A stretch of 64,000 bases of DNA from Frigoribacterium sp. PvP032 (GCF_017833035.1 NZ_JAFIBM010000001.1:2377762-2441761), one strand, 5' to 3'. Positions 36,135-47,345 are shown, counted from the stretch's first letter. Translations and numbers: made by a program. The notes: generated by a model not told the origin, from the letters alone.

Positions 36135-36426
36135 GGTGACTCCTTCGTGGTTGCTGTCCGTGCGCCTGTAGGCTGTCGCGTCGCGCTCGGCCCGGGGGCG
36201 GCGGTCTCGACGACAAGGCATGTGCCCCTGCGGATGCGGGAGCGGTGGAACGTCGATGTGGCAACGCTACGGCCGACCACCGACATCGCAGACACGATCT
36301 CGGTCGGAGGTGGAGCACTCGGACGTCGACGCCCTTGTGGAGGAAGCTACCACCGCACCGAACGCACGTTCGAACTGGGCCCCGGTGTGTCGAACACCTG
36401 ATCGCCGTGCGTCGTCGCGGCGGTGC
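36135..36426 (-). other. recA upstream region
   Basis: A gap of about 290 bp between the DUF3046 gene and recA. It contains the LexA box at 36358-36373 and a candidate -10 TAGCTT about 16 nt below a GAACGT overlapping that box. The remaining 200 nt would be a long recA leader, in which I see no clear riboswitch or coding sequence. Confidence 0.6.
36358..36373. promoter_or_regulatory. LexA box upstream of recA
   Basis: CCGAACGCACGTTCGA carries a perfect CGAAC-N4-GTTCG core, the Gram-positive SOS consensus. It is the best match of the three boxes in the window. Confidence 0.85.
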
Positions 36427-36651
36427 TCAGCGACGCGGCTCGGGGAGCCCTGCTCCGTGCCGGCGGGCGACGGGCACGCCCTCCGCCTCACAGAGGGCCA
36501 GCCACACGTCACGCGGGGGCACTCCCCCGCGGAGCGCCTCGTCCGCCGTCTCGTCGCCCAGAGACGAGAGGACGAGGTCACGGGTGACGACCCGGCCGTA
36601 CGCCTCGCCGAACTCGTCGTCGACCGCCCTGCGGAACTCGCTCTTGCGCAT
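36427..36651 (-). CDS. DUF3046 family protein
   Basis: A 74-aa soluble protein conserved immediately upstream of recA in Actinobacteria (MRKSEFRRAVDDEFG start, LVLSSLGDETADEALRGG core, DVWLALCEAEGVP end). Function unknown. ATG at 36651 has TAGCCT 6 nt upstream, so it probably has its own leaderless transcript, separated from clgR by a terminator. Confidence 0.9.
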   Translation of the reverse strand: MRKSEFRRAVDDEFGEAYGRVVTRDLVLSSLGDETADEALRGGVPPRDVWLALCEAEGVPVARRHGAGLPEPRR

Positions 36652-36657
36652 CAGTCG

Positions 36658-36663
36658 AGGCTA
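36658..36663 (-). promoter_or_regulatory. -10 box for leaderless DUF3046 gene
   Basis: TAGCCT on the minus strand, 6 nt before the ATG. Confidence 0.5.
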
Positions 36664-36673
36664 CCCGGACGCG

Positions 36674-36705
36674 GAGACGCCCCTGACATCAGCCAGGGGC
36701 GTCTC
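36674..36705 (-). terminator. terminator after clgR
   Basis: A perfect 12-bp stem (GAGACGCCCCTG with CAGGGGCGTCTC) and 8-nt loop, about 38 nt past the clgR stop. Confidence 0.85.
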
Positions 36706-36742
36706 GGTGCAGCGTGCACGACGGACCGTGAGGTCAGTGACG

Positions 36743-37051
36743 TCAGCGCACGACCAGGTCGGTGTCGAACTCGGCGACCATGTCGTCGGGCAGGGTGTCG
36801 GGGATCGGGTTCAGGCCCTCGATGACGGCCATCCGGTCGCCCACCTCACGCATGATGACGGAGATCGGCGTCTCGAGCGCGTCGGCGACCGACGCGAGGA
36901 TCTCGGAGCTCGCCTCTTTCTGCCCACGCTCGACCTCGCTCAGGTAACCGAGTGCGACGCTCGCCTTGCTGGCGACCTGTCGCAGCGTGCGGCCCTTCTG
37001 GAGACGGAAATCACGGAGGACGTCGCCGATCTCTTGACGGACCAGAACCAT
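36743..37051 (-). CDS. clgR: ClgR-type XRE-family transcriptional regulator
   Basis: A 102-aa DNA-binding protein, similar to ClgR, the activator of Clp protease genes in Actinobacteria. The HTH_3 domain covers about 5-65 (IGDVLRDFRLQKGRTLRQVASKA...LGYLSEVERGQKEASSE), and this block is nearly diagnostic. The C-terminal tail ends in VVR; hydrophobic tails in ClgR proteins serve as degradation tags, and here that is inference. ATG at 37051 has a strong AGGAGG site. It sits between cinA and DUF3046 in the conserved recA region. Confidence 0.9.
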   Translation of the reverse strand: MVLVRQEIGDVLRDFRLQKGRTLRQVASKASVALGYLSEVERGQKEASSEILASVADALETPISVIMREVGDRMAVIEGLNPIPDTLPDDMVAEFDTDLVVR

Positions 37052-37131
37052 GGGACCCCTCCTTGCGACATAGGACCCACCGTGACGGGATTCAGGGGTG
37101 GGTGAGGAACACTGCTGTCGAGCTGGGTGCA

Positions 37132-37159
37132 ACTGTAGCCAGCCAGCTCTGTGTGACAC
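37132..37159 (-). promoter_or_regulatory. candidate clgR promoter
   Basis: GTGTCA (37154-37159) and TACAGT (37132-37137) on the minus strand with 16 nt spacing, giving a leader of about 75 nt with AGGAGG. Confidence 0.4.
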
Positions 37160-37197
37160 TTGTGAACTCGCGAGATGTAACGAGACCGAAACCCCGG

Positions 37198-37689
37198 CTA
37201 TTCCCGAGGCTCCGTGAGCCAGTCGTGCAGCATCGACAGTGATTCGGAGACGGTCGCCGATCGGATGGCCTCGCGATCGCCCTCGAGGTCGAGTCTCGCG
37301 ACGCGAGACCCGCCTCCTGCGCTCAGCGCGACGTACACCGTGCCGGGCGCCTCGCCGTCCTGCGGGTCGGGGCCGGCCACCCCTGTGGTGGCGAGGCCGA
37401 CGTCGGCCGCCCGCCCGTCGACTGCCAGCGCACGGCGCACCCCGGACGCCATCGCGACGGCGACGTCAGGGTCGACGGCGCCCCGTGCGGCGAGAAGGTC
37501 GGCGGGCACGTCGAGCAGGAGGTGCTTGATCGGCGTCTGGTACGCGACCACTCCCCCGACGACGACCGCGGAGGCTCCGGGGACGGAGATGAGCTCGGCG
37601 GCGAGGAGCCCCCCGGTCAACGACTCGGCGACGGCGACCGTCAGGCCCTGGCGGTCGAGTTCGTGCACGACCTCGGCCGCGGTGGTCAC
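37198..37689 (-). CDS. pncC: CinA C-terminal domain protein (nicotinamide-nucleotide amidase)
   Basis: A 163-aa stand-alone CinA-C domain, predicted to deamidate NMN to NaMN. Signatures include VAVAESLTGGLLAAEL with the catalytic Ser, GGVVAYQTPIKHLLLDV and TTGVAGPDPQDGEAPGTVYVAL. GTG at 37689 overlaps the pgsA stop (GTGA). A longer frame inside pgsA is a shadow. The full-length CinA N-terminal MoaB-like domain is absent, which is usual in this lineage. Confidence 0.93.
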   Translation of the reverse strand: MTTAAEVVHELDRQGLTVAVAESLTGGLLAAELISVPGASAVVVGGVVAYQTPIKHLLLDVPADLLAARGAVDPDVAVAMASGVRRALAVDGRAADVGLATTGVAGPDPQDGEAPGTVYVALSAGGGSRVARLDLEGDREAIRSATVSESLSMLHDWLTEPRE

Positions 37690-38327
37690 GACGTGCGGGA
37701 GTGCTTCAGGGCCACCCGGACGTAGTCGGCACCGGACACGAGCGTCGCCACCACGGCAGCCGTCATCACGACGGTGTTGAGGCCGTGCACCCAGTCGCCC
37801 AGGGGCACCCACAGCGGGAAGAGCGCCAGCGTCACCGCGACGGCCTGCAGCACGGTCTTGAGCTTGCCGCCTCGTGACGCGGGGATGACGCGGTCACGGA
37901 TGACGACGAACCGGTACACGGTGATCCCGATCTCGCGCACGAGGATCAGCGCGGTCACCCACCAGGGCAGCTCGCCGAGGATCGAGAGCCCGACCAGTGC
38001 GCCGCCGACCAGGACCTTGTCGGCGATGGGGTCGACGATCTTGCCGAAGTCGGTGACGAGGTCGAGGCCTCGCGCGAGCATGCCGTCGAGGCTGTCCGTG
38101 AGGATGGCCACGACGAAGAGGACTGCGGCTGCGATGCGCAGCGGGCCGTCGGCACCGTCGTCGATCAGGAGCCAGGCGATGAACAGCGGTGCCATCAGGA
38201 TGCGGACGACCGTGATCAGGTTGGCGATGTTCGCCGTGCTGGCCGGGCCGGCCCCGCGGCTCGCAAAGCGTCCCCGCCAGGGGAAAGTCGCGGCCCGCGG
38301 CGCCTCGGGGGTTCTCTCGTCGGTCAC
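37686..38327 (-). CDS. pgsA: CDP-diacylglycerol-glycerol-3-phosphate 3-phosphatidyltransferase
   Basis: Membrane enzyme of phosphatidylglycerol synthesis, 213 aa with about five membrane helices. The CDP-alcohol phosphotransferase motif is seen as DSLDGMLARG...DFGKIVDPIADK, matching DGxxAR...GxxxDxxxD. A polar N-terminus of about 30 residues precedes the first helix. GTG start one base past the ftsK stop; coupled to cinA below. Other family members (phosphatidylinositol-type) are possible but the ftsK-cinA context favours pgsA. Confidence 0.92.
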   Translation of the reverse strand: MTDERTPEAPRAATFPWRGRFASRGAGPASTANIANLITVVRILMAPLFIAWLLIDDGADGPLRIAAAVLFVVAILTDSLDGMLARGLDLVTDFGKIVDPIADKVLVGGALVGLSILGELPWWVTALILVREIGITVYRFVVIRDRVIPASRGGKLKTVLQAVAVTLALFPLWVPLGDWVHGLNTVVMTAAVVATLVSGADYVRVALKHSRTS

Positions 38328-38328
38328 G

Positions 38329-41253
38329 TCAGTCCCTGCCTGTCAGGCCCCAGGCGTCTTCCGACTCCTCGTCGCCGTCGACCTCGTCGTAGCCTCGTGT
38401 CATCTCGGCGACGGGGTCGTCGCCGTAGTCGCCCGCGCCGAGCGCCGCCGGCGCGGAGGAGGCGGACGCCGCCCCGCGGGGCGCGTCGACGCCCTGCCCG
38501 CGCAGCTTGGCCAGCACGCCCGGCAGCTGCTCGTTGGTCACGAGCACGTCGCGCGCCTTCGACCCCTCAGAGGGGCCGACGATGTCGCGGGACTCCATCA
38601 GGTCCATCAGGCGTCCGGCCTTGGCGAAGCCCACCCGGAGCTTGCGCTGGAGCATCGACGTCGACCCGAACTGGGTGCTGACCACGAGCTCCGCCGCGGC
38701 GAGGAGCAGCTCGAGGTCGTCGCCGATGTCGCCGTCGATCTCTTTCTTCTCGACCACGGCGGCCACGTCGGGCCGGTAGTCGGGCCGCGCCTGGCGCGTG
38801 ACGTGCGCCACGACCTCGGCGATCTCCGTCTCCTGCACCCACGCACCCTGGACACGCATCGCCTTCGACGCGCCCATCGGCAGGAAGAGCCCGTCGCCCT
38901 GGCCGATCAGCTTGTCGGCGCCCGGCTGGTCGAGGATGACCCGCGAGTCGGTGACGCTCGACACGGCGAAGGCGAAGCGGGAGGGCACGTTGGCCTTGAT
39001 GAGGCCCGTCACCACGTCGACCGACGGACGCTGCGTCGCGAGCACCAGGTGGATGCCGGATGCACGCGCCAGCTGGGTGATGCGGACGATGCTGTCCTCG
39101 ACGTCGCGCGGGGCGACCATCATGAGGTCGGCGAGCTCGTCGACGACCACGAGGAGGTACGGGTAGGGCTTCAAGGAACGCGCGCTGCCGGCCGGCAGCA
39201 CGATCTCGTTCGCGACGACGGCACGGTTGAAGTCGTCGATGTGCCGGAAGCCGAAGCTGGCGAGGTCGTCGTACCTCATGTCCATCTCCTTCACCACCCA
39301 CTGCAGCGCCTCGGCTGCCTTCTTGGGGTTGGTGATGATGGGCGTGATCAGGTGCGGGACGCCGGCGTAGATCGAGAGCTCGACCCGCTTCGGGTCGATC
39401 AGCACCATGCGCACGTCGGTGGGCTTGGCCCGCATGAGGAGGGACGTGATCATCGAGTTGACGAAGCTCGACTTGCCGGAGCCGGTCGCGCCGGCGACCA
39501 GGAGGTGCGGCATCTTGGCGAGGTTCGCCACGACGTAGCCGCCCTCGACGTCCTTCCCGACGCCGATCGTCATCGGGTGCACGCTCTTGGCCGCGGCCCC
39601 CGACCGGAGCACGTCGCCGAGCGACACGATCTCGCGGTCGGTGTTGGGGATCTCGACGCCGATGGCGCTCTTGCCCGGGATGGGCGAGAGGATGCGCACC
39701 TCGTTCGAGGCCACGGCGTACGACAGGTTCTTGCTGAGGGCGGTCACCTTCTCGACCTTGACGCCCGGGCCCAGCTCGATCTCGTAGCGGGTGACGGTCG
39801 GGCCCCGGCTGAAGCCGACGACCCTGGCGTCGACCGAGAACTGGCGGAGCACCTCGGTGATCGAGCGCACGATCTCGTCGTTGGCCTCGCTGCGCGCCTT
39901 CGCGGGCGGCCCGACGCTCAGCGTGGTGGCCGCCGGCAGACGGTAGGGCGCGACGGGAGAGTCGTCCTCGACGTCGAGCGACGCCGGGGCGGGCTCGTCG
40001 TCGTCGACGGCGAGGAAGTCGGCGGCGACGTCGCTCTCGCCGGGTGCGGCCGCCGAGGTGGTGGCCGGCACTGACGGGAGGACGGTCGTGGCGGCGGTCG
40101 CACCCGACGGCACCGGCCCGGCCGGCGAAGTCGTGGAGGCAGGCTCGTCGTCGTGCAGGGGGACGTCGATGCCGAGCGACCGCACGGCGTCCTCGGCCGC
40201 GTCGAGGTCGTGCAGCAGGTCGGCCTGGTACACGTCGGTCGGAGCGTCGGCGGCCGCGGCCTCGGCGGTCAGGGACTCCGCCGCCGGGGCGTCGCCCCCG
40301 ATGGTCGCCCCGTGGTCCACGAACACGGGACCCGCACCGCGACGGGCGGCCCGCCCGCGTCGGCCTGCCCCCGCAGCCTCGTCGTCGGCGCTGCTCTGGG
40401 TGACCACGGGGGTGTCGTAGGCCGGGTCTTCTTCGCGCCCGCTCTTGTTGCGCCGCCACCACGGCAGCGCGTCGGGCTCGCCCGGGTCTCCCTCGGCGGC
40501 GCCGTCAGCCGCGGCCGTGTCGGAGGTCGTCTCGCCGAAGAGCCAGCGGTACAGGTCGCCGAGACGGTGGCCGATCCGGTTCGGCGGGGTCTTGGTCATG
40601 ATCAGGAGGGAGAACGCGAGCAGGACGACCACCACGGGCACCGCGACCCACTCGGTCGCGAGCATGACCAGCCAGGAGGCGACGAGCCAGCCGAGCACGC
40701 CGCCGCCGGTCGCGAGGGCACGCATGCCCTCGACGGCCTGCGGCTGACCGCCGTAGATGTGGCAGAGGGCGCTGATCGACACGATCATCAGGCCGAGCCC
40801 GATGCCGATGCGCGTGTTGTCGTGGACGGAGGCCGGGTGCCGGAAGAGCCAGCCCGCGAAGAGCACCATGATGACCGGCAGGGCGTACGCCACCCGGCCG
40901 ACCAGGCCGCCGAACGTGTACGCGTCGAAGCCGACGGCGATCGGGCTCGTGGGGTTGAGCCACTCGACCACGGCCCCGGCGATCGCCAGCAGCACGAGGA
41001 GGAAGGGGACGCCGTCGCGGCGCTCGGACTTGTCGAGCGACTCGCTGCCGAAGAGCCGGAAGGCGCCTCCGGTCAGGTGGGCCAGGCCCATCCAGGCGGA
41101 CGCGAGGACGCCGGGGCCCTCGTCGACGGGCGCCGGCGCCTTCGCGGCGGGGAGCTTCTTGGTCGCCGCGGTCGCGCCGCGGGCCGTCGAGGTGCCGGCG
41201 GACGCGCCGCGCCCCGAGCGCGAGCGCGCGGTCGACTTGGTGGGCGTGGCCAT
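38329..41253 (-). CDS. ftsK: DNA translocase FtsK/SpoIIIE
   Basis: Septal DNA pump, 974 aa. A basic N-terminus (1-45) and about four or five membrane helices (about 60-210) precede a long acidic/Ala-Pro linker (about 230-450). The motor follows, with Walker [11 protein letters not shown] (about 585-595) and Walker [14 protein letters not shown]. The C-terminal gamma winged helix ([22 protein letters not shown]) reads KOPS-type sites. ATG at 41253 with TAGCCT 7 nt upstream predicts a leaderless message. Confidence 0.97.
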   Translation of the reverse strand: MATPTKSTARSRSGRGASAGTSTARGATAATKKLPAAKAPAPVDEGPGVLASAWMGLAHLTGGAFRLFGSESLDKSERRDGVPFLLVLLAIAGAVVEWLNPTSPIAVGFDAYTFGGLVGRVAYALPVIMVLFAGWLFRHPASVHDNTRIGIGLGLMIVSISALCHIYGGQPQAVEGMRALATGGGVLGWLVASWLVMLATEWVAVPVVVVLLAFSLLIMTKTPPNRIGHRLGDLYRWLFGETTSDTAAADGAAEGDPGEPDALPWWRRNKSGREEDPAYDTPVVTQSSADDEAAGAGRRGRAARRGAGPVFVDHGATIGGDAPAAESLTAEAAAADAPTDVYQADLLHDLDAAEDAVRSLGIDVPLHDDEPASTTSPAGPVPSGATAATTVLPSVPATTSAAAPGESDVAADFLAVDDDEPAPASLDVEDDSPVAPYRLPAATTLSVGPPAKARSEANDEIVRSITEVLRQFSVDARVVGFSRGPTVTRYEIELGPGVKVEKVTALSKNLSYAVASNEVRILSPIPGKSAIGVEIPNTDREIVSLGDVLRSGAAAKSVHPMTIGVGKDVEGGYVVANLAKMPHLLVAGATGSGKSSFVNSMITSLLMRAKPTDVRMVLIDPKRVELSIYAGVPHLITPIITNPKKAAEALQWVVKEMDMRYDDLASFGFRHIDDFNRAVVANEIVLPAGSARSLKPYPYLLVVVDELADLMMVAPRDVEDSIVRITQLARASGIHLVLATQRPSVDVVTGLIKANVPSRFAFAVSSVTDSRVILDQPGADKLIGQGDGLFLPMGASKAMRVQGAWVQETEIAEVVAHVTRQARPDYRPDVAAVVEKKEIDGDIGDDLELLLAAAELVVSTQFGSTSMLQRKLRVGFAKAGRLMDLMESRDIVGPSEGSKARDVLVTNEQLPGVLAKLRGQGVDAPRGAASASSAPAALGAGDYGDDPVAEMTRGYDEVDGDEESEDAWGLTGRD

Positions 41254-41260
41254 GCCGTCG

Positions 41261-41266
41261 AGGCTA
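41261..41266 (-). promoter_or_regulatory. -10 box for leaderless ftsK
   Basis: TAGCCT on the minus strand, 7 nt before the ftsK ATG. Confidence 0.55.
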
Positions 41267-41334
41267 CCGCCCGCCGCCGACGCCGACCGGAGGCGGGCGG
41301 CGCGCCGGGCCCCGCTCCTGGCTCGCGCAGCTGC

Positions 41335-41390
41335 CGAGTGGTCCCCGGCTGTCCCTCGACGACCCCCGGAGGACAGTTCCCGACCACTCG
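41335..41390 (-). terminator. interrupted hairpin after the efflux cluster
   Basis: CGAGTGGTC pairs with GACCACTCG (9 bp) around an inner CTGTCC/GGACAG stem separated by mismatches. It lies 11 nt past the permease stop. Confidence 0.55.
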
Positions 41391-41400
41391 ACCGGGGGGC

Positions 41401-42633
41401 TCAGTAGCGGATGGCGTCGATGACCTTGACCCGCACGGCGACGAGCGCGGGCAGCACTCCCGCCACGGCGCCGATCAGCGTCGCGGAGCCCAGGCCGATC
41501 AGGGCCGCGGTGATCGGGAACGCCGGCATGTCGTCGACCGACCCCTGGGCGATGAAGCCCTGCACCATCGGGTTCTGCACCACCAGCACCGCCACCATGA
41601 CGCCGACCGCCCCCGCGACCACGGTGCCGGCGACGCTCTCGAGCATGACCGAGAAGAACACCCGCGGCGCGGTGGCGCCGAACGACCGGCGGACCCCGAT
41701 CTCGCGGATGCGCTGCCGCACCGTGACCAAGGCGATGTTCACCAGGCCGAGCCCGCCGAGCAGCAGCACGAGCACGCCGACGCCCGTGATGATGAGCTTG
41801 ATGGGCAGGAACGGGTCGGAGTCGCCCGCGTACGCCGCGTAGTCGGAACGGCTGACGTCGACCTGCACCTCGTCGCCGAGAGCCGCCGCGAGGTTGCCCT
41901 GCACCATCGTGCTCAGCTCGTCTCCCGACGACGTCGGCAGCCACATCTCGTACTGGGGCGTCTCGGTGAACCCGCCCTGTGACAGGGGCGCGAGGTCGAG
42001 GTCCGTCGAGGGCAGCATGAAGAGCCCCGGCCCCTCCCCCTCGTACTGTGCCGCCGTGACTCCCACGACGACGCCCGTGACCGAGTCCGCGCCGCTCAGC
42101 AGGAGGGTGGGGTGCGACGCCACCGGCGGTCGGCCGAGCGTGTCCCACAGGGCCTCGTTCACCACGAGGGCCGGAGCCAGCCGCTGCTCGTCGCCCTCGA
42201 CGAACCACGAGCCGTCCGCCATCGAGACCCGGTGCATTTCGCCGTACTCGGGGTCGACGACCTGCGCCGAGACGTCGGTGAGGCCTCCTGGCAGCTGGAC
42301 CGACCTCGTCGTGTAGAGGTTCTCCGAGGCCCAGGTGATCTCGTAGCGCGACATCGTCGAGCGGAACTCGTCGTCGAGCAGCACGGGGTCGAGCTCGGTC
42401 GCCCCCTGGCTGTAGGCCGACACGGTGTACGTGGCGGGTCGCCCCCCGGACTTCTCGGACGACTCGCGCGTGGACTGCTCGGCGAGGCTGCCGAGCCCGA
42501 CGACCGCGGTGAGGGCGGCCACGGCCACCGCGACCCCGATCAGGCTGAGGAGCACCCGCAGCTTGTTGACCCGCAGCTCGGACCAGGCCTCGACGAACGC
42601 CCCGACGACGCCGGACAGGAGACCGCTCACCAC
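41401..42633 (-). CDS. MacB/FtsX-type ABC transporter permease
   Basis: Inner-membrane permease, 410 aa. One N-terminal helix (about 24-46), an extracytoplasmic MacB periplasmic-core domain (about 50-270), then three C-terminal helices (about 280-400) with the IREIGVRRSFGAT motif of FtsX permeases. The cargo cannot be told. It could be an antimicrobial or lipid-like compound. GTG at 42633 or the next codon GTG at 42630 (overlapping the ATPase stop as GTGA) may be the start. Confidence 0.9.
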   Translation of the reverse strand: MVSGLLSGVVGAFVEAWSELRVNKLRVLLSLIGVAVAVAALTAVVGLGSLAEQSTRESSEKSGGRPATYTVSAYSQGATELDPVLLDDEFRSTMSRYEITWASENLYTTRSVQLPGGLTDVSAQVVDPEYGEMHRVSMADGSWFVEGDEQRLAPALVVNEALWDTLGRPPVASHPTLLLSGADSVTGVVVGVTAAQYEGEGPGLFMLPSTDLDLAPLSQGGFTETPQYEMWLPTSSGDELSTMVQGNLAAALGDEVQVDVSRSDYAAYAGDSDPFLPIKLIITGVGVLVLLLGGLGLVNIALVTVRQRIREIGVRRSFGATAPRVFFSVMLESVAGTVVAGAVGVMVAVLVVQNPMVQGFIAQGSVDDMPAFPITAALIGLGSATLIGAVAGVLPALVAVRVKVIDAIRY

Positions 42634-43430
42634 GGGACCTCGGCAGCCGCCGGGGAAGGCACAGCCGCAGGCACAGCCGCAGGCGCAGCGGCGGGCGCGG
42701 GCGCGTCCGTCGGCACCAGCGCCGACGGTCCCGCGAGCCCGGTGCCCAGGCGGGCGGCGGACAGCACCCCGGCGTCGAGCGAGTAGTGCCGTGCGGCGAG
42801 GCCGGCCACTGCCAGGTCGTGCGTGATGGTGACGAGGGCGGCGCCGGTGTCGGACGAGATGTCGTCGAGGAGGCGCATGACCGTCGCCCCCGTCTCGATG
42901 TCGAGCGCTCCCGTCGGCTCGTCGGCCAGGATGACGCGCGGGTCGCGCACCAGCGAGCGCGCGATCGCCACCCGCTGCTGCTCGCCGCCCGACAGGCGGT
43001 GCGGCATCGAGTCGACACGGTGGCCCAGCCCGACCTTGTCGAGCATCTCGGCGGCGATGGCCCGCCGCCGCCAGAACCGGCGCCCCCTGGCGTAGAGCAG
43101 CGGCGTCATGACGTTCTCGAGCGCCGTGCGCCCCTGCAGCAGGTTGAACTGCTGGAAGATGAACCCCACCTGCTCGCCGCGGAGGCGGTCGCGCGCACCG
43201 CTGCGCATGCCGCTGACGTCGACGTCGTCGAACCAGTGGGTACCCGTCGTCGGGGCGTCGATGAGCCCCAGGATGTTGAGCAGGGTCGACTTGCCCGAGC
43301 CGGAACGTCCGACGATGCTCACGTGCTCGCCCGCCTCGACCACGAGGTCGACCCCGCGCAGGATGTCGAGGGTCGCGTCGTCGGCGAGGGGCACGGTCTT
43401 CGTGACGCCCTCGAGCCGGATCAGCGGCAT
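42627..43430 (-). CDS. MacB-type ABC transporter ATP-binding protein
   Basis: 267-aa ATPase for the neighbouring permease. Walker A GRSGSGKST, FIFQQFNLLQ (Q loop), LSGGEQQR, VILADEPTGALD and THD are intact. The last 50 residues are an Ala/Pro-rich tail without known function, absent in most homologues. ATG at 43430 shares one base with the adaptor gene stop (TGATG). An upstream longer frame is a shadow. Confidence 0.93.
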   Translation of the reverse strand: MPLIRLEGVTKTVPLADDATLDILRGVDLVVEAGEHVSIVGRSGSGKSTLLNILGLIDAPTTGTHWFDDVDVSGMRSGARDRLRGEQVGFIFQQFNLLQGRTALENVMTPLLYARGRRFWRRRAIAAEMLDKVGLGHRVDSMPHRLSGGEQQRVAIARSLVRDPRVILADEPTGALDIETGATVMRLLDDISSDTGAALVTITHDLAVAGLAARHYSLDAGVLSAARLGTGLAGPSALVPTDAPAPAAAPAAVPAAVPSPAAAEVPW

Positions 43431-44497
43431 CAGCAGTAGACCTCTCCGGTCGTCGGGTCGACGCAGCCCTCCTGCGGGGCGACGGCGCCCGGCACGAACT
43501 CGAGGACCATGTCGCCCTCGACGAGCCCTCCCGTCACCTCGACGGTCGTGCCGTCGTTGATGCCGAGCGTGATCTCGCGCTCCTCCTCCGTGCCGTCCGC
43601 GCCGACGACGGTCACGACGCCCTTGCCCGCGGCGCCCTCCACCGCCGTGAGCGGCACCGTGAGGACGTCCGTCGCGACGCCGGCGGGGATCGTCAGCTCG
43701 GTGGCGAGGCCCGCGAAGACCGTGACGTCGCCGGGGACGGCGCACGTCACCGACTGCCCCGAGACGCCCGCGCCGGACGAGTCACCGGTGTCGCCGGCGG
43801 TCGTGGTGCCCGTGCCCGCGCCGGCGCCCGCACCGCCGACCGAGAGGCCGGTGCAGGCGAACGGCGCCGGGCCGCCCCGGATCGACGCCGTGCCCTCGGC
43901 CGGGCGGCTGACCAGGCGGTAGAGCTGGTCGGCGGCCAGCGAACCGGTGACGTGGAACGTCGGAGGCGCGACCTCCGCCACGGGGTCGCCCACGGCCAGC
44001 TCCTGGTCCGCGATGACGGAGAGCTCCGTCACCGTGCCCGCCACGGGCGACGTCACCACCGCGGTCTTGACGATCGGCGCGCGTTCGGTGACCGTGCCGT
44101 CGGCCGCGACCAGCGCCTCCTGCGGGGTCTCGGAGCGCAGCGTCGCGATCTCGTCGCCCGCGGCGACGGCCTGCCCCCTCTCGACGAGGACGGTCACGAC
44201 GGTGCCCGCGAGGGTGGCCGGGGCGGTCGACGCGGCGTCGGCCTCGACGGTGGCGTCGACCGTGACGTCGTTCGTGACCGTGCCGACCGCGACGGCCACC
44301 TGCGGCTCGACCGCCTCGCCGGTCGGGACGGCCACGGAGCCGGTCGCCGCGTCGGGCGCCGCGAAGAACGCGAGCTTGACGAGGGCGACGGCGATCGCGA
44401 GGAAGATCAGGATGCGGAGGATCGGGAAGATCCAGGTCTTGGCGACGCGCACGGGCGACTCCCCCCTTCGGAGCAACGGACGGAACGTGCTCACCAT
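43430..44497 (-). CDS. HlyD/MacA-like membrane-fusion (adaptor) protein
   Basis: 355-aa efflux adaptor with one N-terminal helix (about 24-46) and an extracytoplasmic part. It contains biotinyl-lipoyl-like halves (GTVVTVLVERGQAVAAGDEIATL and GTVTELSVIADQELAVGDPV) and a C-terminal beta-barrel. A Gly/Thr-rich insertion (about 222-247) lies between two cysteines (FACTG, VTCAVPGD), and the tail has CVDPTTGEVYC, suggesting disulfides. It is first in the adaptor-ATPase-permease cluster; no outer-membrane partner is expected in a Gram-positive. Confidence 0.85.
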   Translation of the reverse strand: MVSTFRPLLRRGESPVRVAKTWIFPILRILIFLAIAVALVKLAFFAAPDAATGSVAVPTGEAVEPQVAVAVGTVTNDVTVDATVEADAASTAPATLAGTVVTVLVERGQAVAAGDEIATLRSETPQEALVAADGTVTERAPIVKTAVVTSPVAGTVTELSVIADQELAVGDPVAEVAPPTFHVTGSLAADQLYRLVSRPAEGTASIRGGPAPFACTGLSVGGAGAGAGTGTTTAGDTGDSSGAGVSGQSVTCAVPGDVTVFAGLATELTIPAGVATDVLTVPLTAVEGAAGKGVVTVVGADGTEEEREITLGINDGTTVEVTGGLVEGDMVLEFVPGAVAPQEGCVDPTTGEVYC

Positions 44498-44512
44498 AGG
44501 AGCCGGGCGACG

Positions 44513-44563
44513 ACGGAGGCCTCAGTCGTCGGGATGACATCCCGAGCGAGCTGAGGCCTCCGT
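44513..44563 (-). terminator. terminator after rnj
   Basis: ACGGAGGCCTCAG pairs with CTGAGGCCTCCGT (13 bp). The 25-nt loop contains an inner TCGGGATG/CATCCCGA palindrome. It lies 12 nt past the rnj stop. Confidence 0.85.
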
Positions 44564-44574
44564 GCTCGGCCTGG

Positions 44575-46254
<1,680 letters not shown>

Positions 46255-46360
46255 GTCCTTCGGGTCGAGGTGGGGCTCGTGCCCCGGGTGGCGAAGCCTC
46301 TGCCGGCCCGCGAGCGCCGCCGCCGGCTCACGAGGGCGCGGGCGCGAGCGCGCGACGGGA

Positions 46361-47338
46361 TCAGCGCGTGGTGCCGTGCACCTTGGGCAGTGCGCCGCCG
46401 GCCGCCGCGTTGCGGTCGGGACGGAAGCGGCTGAGGTCGAGCCCGGGGATGTCGCCGACGTGCGAGAGCTCGTCCTCGATGAGGGCCGCCTCGCTGTCCT
46501 CCGGGCCGACGAGCGGCAGCCGGACGCGAGGGCTGGAGATGCGGCCGAGGCCGTGCAGGATGTACTTCGCCGCGACCGTGCCGGGCACGTGGGTCATCAC
46601 GGCGCGCACGAGCGGCTCGAGCATCTTGTGGGCGGCCGTGGCGGTGTGCAGGTCACCGGCGTTCACGGCGTCGATCATGGTGCGGTACGGCGCGGAGACG
46701 ATGTTCGCCGTCACGCCGATGAGGCCCGAGGCGCCGATCGACAGGTGCGGCAGCACGTTCGCGTCGTCGCCCGAGAAGTAGAGCAGGTCGGTCTGGTTGA
46801 TGACACGGCTGACCTCGGCGAAGTCGCCCTTCGCGTCCTTGACGGCGACGATGTTGGGGTGCTTGGCCGCGCGCAGCAGTGTCTCGTACTTGATCGGGAT
46901 GCCGGTGCGGCCGGGGATGTCGTAGAGGATGACGGGCAGGTCGGTCGCGTCGGCGATCATGCGGAAGTGCGTGAGGACGCCGGCCTGCGTGGGCTTGTTG
47001 TAGTACGGCGTGACGATCATGACGCCGTCGGCGCCGGCCTTCTCGCTCGCCTTGTACAGCTGGATCGCATGCGCGGTCTCGTTCGAGCCGCCGCCCGTGA
47101 TGATCTTCGCGCGCCCTGCGGCGACCGACTTGCCGACCTCGACGAGCTTGAGCTTCTCGGGGTCGGTCAGGGTGCTGGTCTCGCCCGTGGTGCCCGTGAC
47201 GACGATGCCGTCGGCACCCGCGGAGACGCAGTCGTCGATGTGCTTCTCGACCGCCGGCCAGTCGACCTCACCGTCCGCGGTGAAGGGGGTGACGAGAGCG
47301 ACGAGGACCTGCCCGAAGGGGTTGCTGATGTTCGACAC
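46361..47338 (-). CDS. dapA: 4-hydroxy-tetrahydrodipicolinate synthase
   Basis: First committed enzyme of the lysine/DAP branch, condensing pyruvate and aspartate semialdehyde. 325 aa, about 25-30 longer than typical, because of a polar C-terminal tail. TGTTGE (48-53), YDIPGRTG (Tyr 139) and the Schiff-base Lys K167 in VAVKDAKGD are present. The GTG start at 47338 has TACGCT 7 nt before it (leaderless). It lies upstream of rnj with a 106-bp gap. Confidence 0.96.
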   Translation of the reverse strand: MSNISNPFGQVLVALVTPFTADGEVDWPAVEKHIDDCVSAGADGIVVTGTTGETSTLTDPEKLKLVEVGKSVAAGRAKIITGGGSNETAHAIQLYKASEKAGADGVMIVTPYYNKPTQAGVLTHFRMIADATDLPVILYDIPGRTGIPIKYETLLRAAKHPNIVAVKDAKGDFAEVSRVINQTDLLYFSGDDANVLPHLSIGASGLIGVTANIVSAPYRTMIDAVNAGDLHTATAAHKMLEPLVRAVMTHVPGTVAAKYILHGLGRISSPRVRLPLVGPEDSEAALIEDELSHVGDIPGLDLSRFRPDRNAAAGGALPKVHGTTR

Positions 47339-47345
47339 GTCGTCC

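Noticed and set aside
37167-37174. CTCGCGAG as a ClgR autoregulatory site
   Set aside because: It does not fit the CGC-N5-GCG spacing of known ClgR sites.
41401-44497. Efflux cluster as an antibiotic-resistance system
   Set aside because: MacB-type adaptor/ATPase/permease sets are generic; the sequence gives no substrate.
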